Below are positions 1-6,069 of a stretch of DNA of 39,582 nt, piece after piece. How positions within the stretch are numbered: the first letter of the stretch is position 1; every line of letters begins with the position of its first letter. The notes below the pieces were generated by a model. The model did not search any database. It saw nothing but the letters and a program-made list of their open reading frames with translations, and was not told the origin of the DNA. The translations under genes were made by a program, and so were the position numbers. Source of the DNA: a virus; IMG/VR virus record IMGVR_UViG_3300009176_000022, positions 1 to 39,582 of that record; one strand, 5' to 3'.

Positions 1-123
1 ATGGATGAGCGGATCGAAGCCGCGTTCGCGGACGAATACGAGCGCCTCAAGCACGAGGGCATCGACCGACTGCTCGAGCGGCGTCTCGACCTGCTGCTCT
101 ACGCGGTCTATCGCCGAGGCTAC
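1..123. repeat. Left copy of 123-bp terminal overlap
   Basis: Bases 1-123 are identical to 39460-39582. This is either an assembly overlap of a circular or circularly permuted molecule or a genuine short direct terminal repeat. It lies inside a coding region and the reading frame continues smoothly across the join, which favours a circular or permuted molecule. Confidence 0.95.
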
Positions 124-276
124 ATCCGCGGGCACTCGGCCAGGTCGAGAGAGGTCCAACAGGACGAGGAGCAGGCGATCCGCGAGGGGCGGCTCCCGAT
201 GCACGTCGCGATGCGCTACGAAGGCAACAGGCTGATCGTCGAGGGGCGGGACGTGACGCCGAGCCGGACACCATGA
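1..276 (+). CDS. Small hypothetical protein (spans the genome join)
   Basis: This frame encodes about 91 residues, rich in Glu, Arg and Leu, with a likely helical N-terminal half (residues 1-40) and no recognised domain. The true start is probably upstream of the window edge: in the right-hand copy the ATG equivalent to base 1 is preceded directly by another in-frame ATG at 39457, two bases after the stop of the previous gene. The stop overlaps the ATG of the next gene by 4 bases, so it belongs to the tightly packed early operon. Function unknown. Confidence 0.7.
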   Translation: MDERIEAAFADEYERLKHEGIDRLLERRLDLLLYAVYRRGYIRGHSARSREVQQDEEQAIREGRLPMHVAMRYEGNRLIVEGRDVTPSRTP

Positions 277-572
277 CGTTTCTCGACACCGAGCCGAAGC
301 TGAGCCGCCACGCCTGGCGCTGGAAGCTCGGCGAGCTGGCCGAGCTGTACGGCTGGCGCGTGCGATTGTTCGGCGCCGACTGGGAGCCCGACCTGTTGCT
401 GACCCGCCGTCCGCGCGTGCTCTGGATCTTCGCGGAGCCGGATCGCGGGCGACTGTCACGAGCACGCTTTGCCGCGCTGGTCGAGCTGAGAGAGTGCGGG
501 CAAGCTGCGATCGTCCTGCACCCGTCGGATCACGCGAAGGTGACGAGACTGCTGGAGGTGGGCCGACCATGA
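273..572 (+). CDS. VRR-NUC-like protein with altered catalytic motif
   Basis: A 99-residue protein whose layout matches small phage VRR-NUC domains of the PD-(D/E)XK nuclease fold. It has a 'PDLLL-RRPRVLW' strand near residues 38-51, a 'GRLS' turn near 59-62, and a 'VLHPSDHAKVTRLL' tail like the family's 'vwrPsd---v-r-L' end. Canonical members carry E-x-K just before the Gly-Arg-Leu turn. Here that stretch reads 'IFAEPDRGR', so the usual catalytic Lys is not in place. It may be an inactive or diverged nuclease. It overlaps both neighbours by 4 bases. Related domains in other phages act in recombination or replication; this one could also be only structural. Confidence 0.6.
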   Translation: MTFLDTEPKLSRHAWRWKLGELAELYGWRVRLFGADWEPDLLLTRRPRVLWIFAEPDRGRLSRARFAALVELRECGQAAIVLHPSDHAKVTRLLEVGRP

Positions 573-775
573 CGGATCGTTTGCTGCTGCGGCTGGTCAT
601 GGTGACGCGCCGACTGATGGACGTGGCCGGCGTCGAGATGCTCGACGACGACGAGCGCCAGGTCCTCCGCGACGTCTCGGCCCACCTGCGGACGACGTAC
701 GGGCCTCGAAACGAGCAGCGCGGGGAGAGCCCTCGAGCTCGGTCGCTCGTGGACGAGCGCGGGTCGGGGCTATGA
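569..775 (+). CDS. Small hypothetical protein
   Basis: The ATG at 569 overlaps the preceding stop by 4 bases and gives a 68-residue protein. The N-terminal half is hydrophobic/helical ('LLLRLVMVTRRLMDVAGVEML') followed by an acidic turn 'DDDE' and an Arg/Ser-rich tail. No domain is recognised and no clear signal peptide or membrane span is present. An upstream start at 494 in the same frame is possible but would overlap the previous gene extensively, so 569 is preferred. Its operon position suggests an early accessory protein. Confidence 0.6.
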   Translation: MTDRLLLRLVMVTRRLMDVAGVEMLDDDERQVLRDVSAHLRTTYGPRNEQRGESPRARSLVDERGSGL

Positions 776-975
776 GCGCGCCCGTGGTGTACGCGCACCC
801 CAACGGCCATGACTACGTCGCGGAGGTCGACGGCTACGGCTGGGTGCGCTGGCCCGCCGAGCGCAACGGCTGGCGCTCTCGCAAGAACTGCGAGCCCGCC
901 GAGGCCGAGTGGGACGAACTGCCGTGGCGGCAATCGCGGCTCGCGCTCAGGCTGACGGATGGCTCCGGATGCTAG
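772..975 (+). CDS. Small hypothetical protein
   Basis: A 67-residue protein starting in an ATGA overlap with the previous stop. It is rich in Trp, Tyr and Arg/Glu ('DGYGWVRWPAERNGWRS') and looks like a small beta-rich domain, but no family is recognised. Its stop TAG sits inside the ATGCTAG that starts the next gene, so translation of the two is probably coupled. Confidence 0.6.
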   Translation: MSAPVVYAHPNGHDYVAEVDGYGWVRWPAERNGWRSRKNCEPAEAEWDELPWRQSRLALRLTDGSGC

Positions 976-1178
976 GCGATGACCGCATCCCGCTCAGCCT
1001 GGAGGACATCGCGTATCTCCGCGCGATGCACGCCCAGCAGACGAACCGGCTCCGCGATATGCCGACCACCGAGGCCGCGCTCGCCGTGGTCGGCGAGATC
1101 ACCGTCGCGCACCAGGGCATCCCGGACCTGCTGGACGTGATCGAGTACCTCCTGACGCATTGGGAGCCGCGACGATGA
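969..1178 (+). CDS. Small hypothetical helical protein
   Basis: The start ATG at 969 lies in the sequence ATGCTAG and overlaps the previous stop, giving 69 residues. A longer in-frame start at 909 exists but would overlap the previous gene by over 60 bases. The protein is predicted helical by eye ('SLEDIAYLRAMHAQQTNRL', 'GIPDLLDVIEYLLTHW'). Function unknown. The stop overlaps the next ATG (ATGA). Confidence 0.6.
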   Translation: MLGDDRIPLSLEDIAYLRAMHAQQTNRLRDMPTTEAALAVVGEITVAHQGIPDLLDVIEYLLTHWEPRR

Positions 1179-1492
1179 AATGGTCCGACGTGCCGATGTC
1201 ACGAGTAGCCGACGTCCCGATCACGAGTGGCGAGCACCGCGTCCGCCGGGGCGCGGCCATCAGCTCGTTCGCCGAGCGCGTCCGTGGCCGACGGCTCGAG
1301 CTCGGGCTGACCAGGACCAGGCTCGCTCAGGCGGCGGGCATTATCGCCGAGACCGTCGCCAACATCGAGGAGGGCCGCCACGAGCCGCGAGCCTACACGT
1401 TCGCGGCGATCGCAGCCGCGCTCGAGACGACGATGGACGCGCTCTGGCACGGCGCGGGTGAAAACTCGGCGCAAACGGTTGAGAGCGGGTGA
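1175..1492 (+). CDS. XRE-family HTH DNA-binding protein
   Basis: A 105-residue protein with a Cro/C1-type helix-turn-helix at about residues 30-85: 'RVRGRRLELGLTRTRLAQAAGI', then 'ETVANIEEGRHEPRAYTFAAIAAAL', the usual Q-A-A-G and 'N-I-E-G' signature positions. There is no protease or dimerisation domain after the HTH. It overlaps the upstream stop (ATGA) and lies directly before the ParB-like gene and the modification operon, so it may control that operon or act as an early-to-late regulator. That role is inferred from position only. Confidence 0.8.
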   Translation: MKWSDVPMSRVADVPITSGEHRVRRGAAISSFAERVRGRRLELGLTRTRLAQAAGIIAETVANIEEGRHEPRAYTFAAIAAALETTMDALWHGAGENSAQTVESG

Positions 1493-1496
1493 TAAC

Positions 1497-2036
1497 ATGG
1501 CAAGCGAGATGAGTAGCCCGGCGCCCTGGCGTAACCGGATCACGCGACACGCGGACGTGCCGCCGTCGGATCTCGTCGCGCACCCGCTCAACGCGCGACG
1601 GCACGGCCGCATGCAAGCCGACGCGCTCTCAGGCGTGCTCTCCGAGGTCGGCGTCGTCCAATCGGTGATCGTCAACGAGCGGACCGGACGGATGCTCGAC
1701 GGACACCTGAGAGCCGAGCTCGCGGTCGCTCGCGCGGAGCCGACGGTCCCGGTCGTCTACGTCGATCTTGACGAGTCGGAAGAACGGCTGATCTTAGCGA
1801 CGTTCGACCCGCTCGGCGCGCTCGCGGATACGGACGGCGCCGCGCTCCGCGAGCTGCTCGGCGTCGTGACGACGCACGATGACGCCGTCCGTCGCGTCGT
1901 GCAGTTTATCGCGGAGCAGCACATGCCGACGCCGGAGCCGGAGCCGCCGACCGAGTTTCCGTCGTTCGACGACGATCTTGAGACCGCGTACCGCTGCCCG
2001 TCGTGCGCGTACGAGTGGAGCGGCGAGCCTAAATGA
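1497..2036 (+). CDS. ParB-like N-terminal domain protein
   Basis: The ATG at 1497 gives 179 residues. Residues about 20-105 match a ParB/Srx-type N-terminal domain: 'DLVAHPLNARRHG' followed by 'VLSEVGVVQSVIVNERTGRMLDGHLRAELA', where 'GRMLDGHLR' is the usual nucleotide-contacting box. In many phages this domain is fused to a DNA methylase; here it stands alone directly before a cytosine methyltransferase. The C-terminus carries a CxxC pair ('CPSCAYEW') that could bind zinc. Its stop overlaps the next ATG by 4 bases. A DNA-binding or nuclease role in modification or regulation is an inference. Confidence 0.75.
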   Translation: MASEMSSPAPWRNRITRHADVPPSDLVAHPLNARRHGRMQADALSGVLSEVGVVQSVIVNERTGRMLDGHLRAELAVARAEPTVPVVYVDLDESEERLILATFDPLGALADTDGAALRELLGVVTTHDDAVRRVVQFIAEQHMPTPEPEPPTEFPSFDDDLETAYRCPSCAYEWSGEPK

Positions 2037-3604
2037 GCGCGTCTCGGCTCCTGGTAGAGCGCCGCTTTCTGGATGTTCACGCGGCCGGGGCGAGAGCACA
2101 TGATCTCGTCGACGTGACAGATCGCCCGATGGGCTCGATCCGCGCCGGCGGCGGCGGGAGCGCGCATGCGTCCTGGACATTCGGACGGGCTGGGATCCGG
2201 AGCGAGACTATGTCTACCGACATAGCTACCGTCGAGAAGCCGCCGTATCGGATTCCGAGCATGGCGGAGATCGCTGCCGTCGAGCCGAGCGGCTACGCGG
2301 TCGTCTCGACGTTCTCCGGCTGCGGCGGCGCCTGTCTCGGGTTTCGCATGGCCGGCTACCGCGTGCTCTGGGCGTCCGAGTTTATCGACGCGGCCGCCGA
2401 GAGCTACGCCGCGAACGCGCCGGCGACGCCGCTCGACCGTCGCGATATCCGAGCCGTTCGCGGCTCCGAGATCCTCGACGCGATCGGCCGCGAGCGCGGC
2501 GACGTCGACGTACTCGAAGGCTCGCCGCCGTGCGCGTCGTTCTCGACGGCCGGGAAGCGGAATGCTCACTGGGGCGCTATCAAGCCGTACTCGGATACGA
2601 AGCAGCGCGTCGACGATCTGTTCTTCGAGTACGCGCGGCTCGTCGACGAGCTTCGTCCGAGAGTGTTCGTCGCGGAGAACGTCTCCGGGCTCGTCAAGGG
2701 CGTCGCGAAAGGGTATTTCAAACGGATTCTCGCCGCGCTCCGAGCGCCGGGCTACGTCGTCGCGGCGCGGCTACTCGACGCGCAATGGCTCGGCGTCCCG
2801 CAGGCGAGACAGCGGATTATCTTCGTCGGCGTCCGCGAGGACCTCGTCGAGCGGTACGGCGTCGGTCCGTCGTTCCCGTCGCCGCTCCAGTACCGCTACT
2901 CCGTCCGCGACGCGCTCCCGGAGATCGCCGGGATTGACGGACGGACGGGTCCGCGCGAAGCGCGGACCCCGAGCGAGATCGACGCTCCGATGAATGCCGT
3001 GCTCGTCTCCGACCCGGCGCAGACGCGGTACGAGGTCATGCCCCGCGCCTATCTCGATAGGCGCGGGGCATTCGGGAACGACGGCGACTGTACCGAGACG
3101 CCGGCGCCGACCGTCCTGGCGGATTCCGTCGGAACGCACTGGATCACTGCGCTTCGTCCGAAGCGCAGTGATCGTTCGCTCGACGCGCCGTGCCCGACGG
3201 TCCTGACGCACGGACGCGCGCATACGACATCGGAGCTCACGCTCGCCGTCGAGCCGGAGGCCGACCTGGCGTCGTACGCGATCGGCCGCGAGTGGGACCG
3301 ACTCGGGCCGGGCGAGCAGAGCGAACGCTATTTTCAGCTCATGCGCGCCGAGCCGTCCGCACCGTCTCCGACCGTGACGCAGCGCGGAGGTGACGCCGGC
3401 GTCGCGAGCGTAACGCACCCTACGGAGCGGCGGAAATTCTCGATCGCCGAGCTTCGACGGATCTGCGGGTTCCCGGACGACTTCGTCCTGACGGGGACGT
3501 ATGCGCAGCAGTGGGAGCGGCTCGGCCGCGCCGTCCCACCGCCGATGTACGCGGCCGTCGCCGCGACGATCCGCGACGAGATCCTCCGGAGGTGCTCGAC
3601 GTGA
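2033..3604 (+). CDS. C5-cytosine DNA methyltransferase with motif X Asn-to-Arg change
   Basis: A 523-residue protein with C5-MTase motifs in order: motif I 'FSGCGGACLGF', motif II 'WASEFIDAAA', motif IV 'GSPPCASFSTAG' with catalytic Cys167, motif VI 'VAENVSG', motif VIII 'QARQRIIFVG', and motifs IX-X at the C-terminus. Motif X normally reads G-N-(S/A)-V; here it is 'RLGRAVPPP', so Asn becomes Arg499 (codon 3527-3529). Between VIII and IX the target-recognition region has repeated 'P-x-P-T-V' modules (near residues 362, 391 and 443) and three perfect DNA palindromes. The start at 2033 overlaps the ParB stop. ATG 2210, preceded by GGAGCGAG, is a good alternative because the first 59 residues are not MTase-like. 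It overlaps the CmoA-like gene by 4 bases, so the two are probably translated together. Confidence 0.93.
   Translation: MSASRLLVERRFLDVHAAGARAHDLVDVTDRPMGSIRAGGGGSAHASWTFGRAGIRSETMSTDIATVEKPPYRIPSMAEIAAVEPSGYAVVSTFSGCGGACLGFRMAGYRVLWASEFIDAAAESYAANAPATPLDRRDIRAVRGSEILDAIGRERGDVDVLEGSPPCASFSTAGKRNAHWGAIKPYSDTKQRVDDLFFEYARLVDELRPRVFVAENVSGLVKGVAKGYFKRILAALRAPGYVVAARLLDAQWLGVPQARQRIIFVGVREDLVERYGVGPSFPSPLQYRYSVRDALPEIAGIDGRTGPREARTPSEIDAPMNAVLVSDPAQTRYEVMPRAYLDRRGAFGNDGDCTETPAPTVLADSVGTHWITALRPKRSDRSLDAPCPTVLTHGRAHTTSELTLAVEPEADLASYAIGREWDRLGPGEQSERYFQLMRAEPSAPSPTVTQRGGDAGVASVTHPTERRKFSIAELRRICGFPDDFVLTGTYAQQWERLGRAVPPPMYAAVAATIRDEILRRCST
2947..2969. repeat. Perfect inverted repeat 1 inside C5-MTase gene
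   Basis: Two perfect 10-bp arms (2947-2956 and 2960-2969) flank the three-base loop GAA. The core GCGAAGC is a sequence known to form an unusually stable DNA mini-hairpin. It is in frame within the target-recognition region and encodes part of 'GRTGPREARTP'. Confidence 0.95.
3038..3071. repeat. Perfect inverted repeat 2 inside C5-MTase gene
   Basis: Two perfect 16-bp arms (3038-3053 and 3056-3071) flank a two-base loop TC. It is in frame and encodes about 'MPRAYLDRRGAFG', just before a 'TPAPTVL' module. Its centre is about 97 bp from the centre of the first palindrome. Confidence 0.95.
3142..3173. repeat. Perfect inverted repeat 3 inside C5-MTase gene
   Basis: Two perfect 15-bp arms (3142-3156 and 3159-3173) flank a two-base loop TC. 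The outer ends are GATC. It is in frame and encodes about 'ITALRPKRSDR', just before the 'APCPTVL' module. Its centre is about 103 bp from the second palindrome. Confidence 0.95.
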
Positions 3605-4323
3605 CGTCCGTACCGCGCGATACCGGCTACGCGCCGGACCGCTGGGCCTTCGACGACGAGGTCGCTCGCGTCTTCGACGACATGCTCCGGCGCTCGATTC
3701 CGCAGCTTGACGTCATGCGCTCGCTCGTAACCGATCTCGCGGCGGCGTTCGCGCGGCCGAATACGACGATCGTCGATCTCGGCTGCTCGCGCGGCGAGTC
3801 GCTCGCGCCGCTCGTCGCGCGGTTCGGCGAGCGGAATAGCTACGTAGGAATCGAGATCTCGCCGCCGATGCTCGACGCCTGCCGCGAGCGACTCGCCGGC
3901 GAGATCGCGGCCGGCTCGGTCTTGATCGAGCCGCACGATCTCCGCGACGGGCTCCCGGACGTCCGCGCGTCGGTCGTGCTCTCGGTCCTGACGCTGATGT
4001 TCGTCCCGATCAACTACCGGCAGAGGATCGCGCGAGACGTCTTCGACGCGCTCATACCGGGCGGCGCGCTGATCCTCGTCGAGAAACTGCTCGGGCACGG
4101 CGCGACCGTCGAGCGCGTCATGGTCGACCGCTACCACAGGTTCAAGGCGGAGAACGGGTATACGGCCGACGAGATCGAGCGGAAGCGGCTTGCGCTCGAA
4201 GGCGTCCAGGTCCCCATGACGGCCGGCTGGAACGAGGACCTGCTCCGCTCGGCCGGCTTCCGCGAGAGCGATTGTTTCTGGCGCTGGCATAACTTCGGCG
4301 CCTGGGTCGCCGTCAAGGGGTAA
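3601..4323 (+). CDS. CmoA-like carboxy-S-adenosylmethionine synthase homologue
   Basis: A 240-residue Rossmann SAM enzyme that lines up with E. coli CmoA along its length. Shared blocks are 'W-x-FDDEVARVFDDMLRRSIP' (15-34), the SAM loop 'VDLGCSRG' (58-65), 'GIEISPPMLDACR' (83-95), 'PGGALILVEK' (153-162), 'FKAENGYTADEI' (181-192), 'RKRLALEGV' (194-202) and the end 'HNFGAWVAVKG'. CmoA makes Cx-SAM from SAM and prephenate; the Arg that holds the carboxylate in E. coli (Arg199) corresponds to Arg196 here. The GTG start at 3601 overlaps the MTase stop (GTGA). No CmoB-like tRNA enzyme is in the window, so the obvious consumer of Cx-SAM is the upstream cytosine MTase. A plain SAM methyltransferase role cannot be excluded. 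Confidence 0.85.
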   Translation: MTSVPRDTGYAPDRWAFDDEVARVFDDMLRRSIPQLDVMRSLVTDLAAAFARPNTTIVDLGCSRGESLAPLVARFGERNSYVGIEISPPMLDACRERLAGEIAAGSVLIEPHDLRDGLPDVRASVVLSVLTLMFVPINYRQRIARDVFDALIPGGALILVEKLLGHGATVERVMVDRYHRFKAENGYTADEIERKRLALEGVQVPMTAGWNEDLLRSAGFRESDCFWRWHNFGAWVAVKG

Positions 4324-4326
4324 CCG

Positions 4327-4734
4327 ATGGCTCGACCCGGCCGCTCCGCGTATCTCCCCGAGACGGTCAAGCGGATCGTCGACGCGCTCGGCGCCGGCAA
4401 CACGCGCCGCGCGGCCGCCGCGTACGGCGGGATCTCGGAGGACACGCTCGCGCGCTGGATCAAGCGATATGCGGACTTTGCGGACGCCGTTAAAAGCGCA
4501 GAGGCGTCCGCCGAGGTCTCGCACGTCGCCCGGATCGCGCAGGCGTCGCAAGCCGGAGCCTGGCAGGCGTCCGCGTGGTGGCTCGAGCGCCGGCGTCACG
4601 CCGACTGGGGGAAGGTCGACCGGCTCGAGATCGAGGTCCGCCGAGTTGCCGAGCGGGTCGCGGCGACAACGGGCGCCGACCCCGACTGGCTGATCCGTCG
4701 CGCGGCCGAGATCGTCGCGGCGAGCGACTCGTGA
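4327..4734 (+). CDS. terS: Terminase small subunit
   Basis: A 135-residue protein directly before the large terminase and overlapping it by 4 bases. The N-terminus (residues 8-48) is a helix-turn-helix of the small-terminase type ('VKRIVDALGAGNTRRAAAAYGGISEDTLARWIKRYADF'), followed by a helical region ('ASQAGAWQASAWWLERRRHADWGK') typical of this family, which often ends the DNA-binding part with 'W-L-ERR-P-x-W-G'. It should recognise the packaging site and hand DNA to the large subunit. Its place just after the modification genes suggests modification and packaging are made at the same time. Confidence 0.85.
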   Translation: MARPGRSAYLPETVKRIVDALGAGNTRRAAAAYGGISEDTLARWIKRYADFADAVKSAEASAEVSHVARIAQASQAGAWQASAWWLERRRHADWGKVDRLEIEVRRVAERVAATTGADPDWLIRRAAEIVAASDS

Positions 4735-6053
4735 GCAAGTACAGCACGGCCGTCCTCGACGCGCTCCCGCTCGCCGGCGCCGAGTGGGAGATTCAACAGA
4801 CCGCGACCCGGGCCGCGCTCGCACTCGGCGATGCTGACGCGCCGTGGACGCCGCTCCCGCACCAGATACCGCCTGACGGACTCTGGGATCTCTGGCTACT
4901 CCTCGCCGGGCGCGGAGCGGGCAAGACCGACGCGGCCGCCGCGCAGACGAACGCGCACGTGACGGGGCCGCCGTGCTTGCCGGGCGTCCCGGGCGGGCAC
5001 CGCGTCGCGATCGTCGCGCCAACGCTCGGCGACGCGACCGAGGCGTGCGTGAACGGGCCGTCGGGGCTCAAGCGGCACAACCCGGGCGTCCGCCTGGTCT
5101 CGCGCATGGGCGGCACGTTCGTGATCTGGCCGTCCGGTGCCGAGGCGAAACTGTTCGGCGCGTATGGGCCTGAGGATATCGAGCGGCTCCGAGCCGGCGG
5201 AAATCGCTGCTGGGCCTGGGCCGAAGAATTGGCCGCGTGGGCGAAGCTCGACGAGTGCTGGGACCACTTGCAATTCGGGCTCCGTCTCGGCCCGCACCCG
5301 CGAGCCGTCGCGTCGACGACGCCGCGCCCGAAGAAGCTCATACGCGAGCTACTCGAAGCGCCGTCGACCGCCGTCACGAGAGCGACGACCGACGACAATC
5401 CGAACCTCCCGGAGCGGTATCGCCAGCGGCTTGATAAGTACCGAGGAACGCGGCTCGGGCGCCAGGAGATCGGTGGCGAGCTGTTGACCGACGTCCCGGG
5501 CGCGCTCTGGTCGTACGACATGATCGCCCGAGCGCCATCCCCGACCGACCTCGTCCGCGCGGTCGTCGCGATCGACCCGTCCGGTGGCTCGGACCCGGAG
5601 AACGACGAGCAGGGCATCATCGTCGCGGCGCTCGGCGCTGACGGTAGAGGCTACGTGCTTGCGGATCGGACCTGCCGGCTCTCGCCGGAAGGGTGGGGAT
5701 CTCGCGCGCTCCGAGCGTATCTCGACTTCAAGGCGGATAGTATCTGCGGCGAAGCGAACTACGGCGGCGATATGGTCGCGGCCGTCGTCCGCAACGCGGC
5801 GCGAGCGCTCGACGTCACGCAGCCGCACTACAAAGCCGTCCATGCGTCTCGGGGCAAGGCTGTGAGAGCGCAGCCGGTCGCGCAATTGTACGAGCAGGGC
5901 CGCGTCTCGCACACCGACGTCTTCGCGGAGCTCGAAGACGAACTGACCTCCTGGACGCCGGAGTCCGGCCGGTCGCCGAACCGGCTCGACGCGCTCGTCT
6001 GGGCGCTCACCGACCTGATGGTGAAGGACGCGCCGCGTCCGTACGTCTACTAG
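4731..6053 (+). CDS. terL: Terminase large subunit (packaging ATPase/nuclease)
   Basis: A 440-residue protein from GTG 4731, which overlaps the small-subunit stop (GTGA). The ATPase half has Walker A 'LLAGRGAGKT' (about residues 58-67) and a Walker B-like 'CWAWAEELAAW' (about 161-171). The nuclease half has 'VAIDPSGG' (about 281-288), 'CGEANYGGDMV' and the final 'RLDALVWALTDLM', the usual three acidic positions. Length fits HK97-type terminases. A start at 4575 would only translate the overlapping terS region. It pumps DNA into the prohead through the portal encoded next. Confidence 0.95.
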   Translation: MSKYSTAVLDALPLAGAEWEIQQTATRAALALGDADAPWTPLPHQIPPDGLWDLWLLLAGRGAGKTDAAAAQTNAHVTGPPCLPGVPGGHRVAIVAPTLGDATEACVNGPSGLKRHNPGVRLVSRMGGTFVIWPSGAEAKLFGAYGPEDIERLRAGGNRCWAWAEELAAWAKLDECWDHLQFGLRLGPHPRAVASTTPRPKKLIRELLEAPSTAVTRATTDDNPNLPERYRQRLDKYRGTRLGRQEIGGELLTDVPGALWSYDMIARAPSPTDLVRAVVAIDPSGGSDPENDEQGIIVAALGADGRGYVLADRTCRLSPEGWGSRALRAYLDFKADSICGEANYGGDMVAAVVRNAARALDVTQPHYKAVHASRGKAVRAQPVAQLYEQGRVSHTDVFAELEDELTSWTPESGRSPNRLDALVWALTDLMVKDAPRPYVY

Positions 6054-6069
6054 CGAGGGGGTCTGCCTG

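Noticed and set aside
301-365. 8-bp inverted repeat AGCTCGGC / GCCGAGCT near 328-350
   Set aside because: It is explained by repeated Leu-Gly-Glu-Leu-type codons in a GC-rich gene and is far shorter than the palindromes reported.
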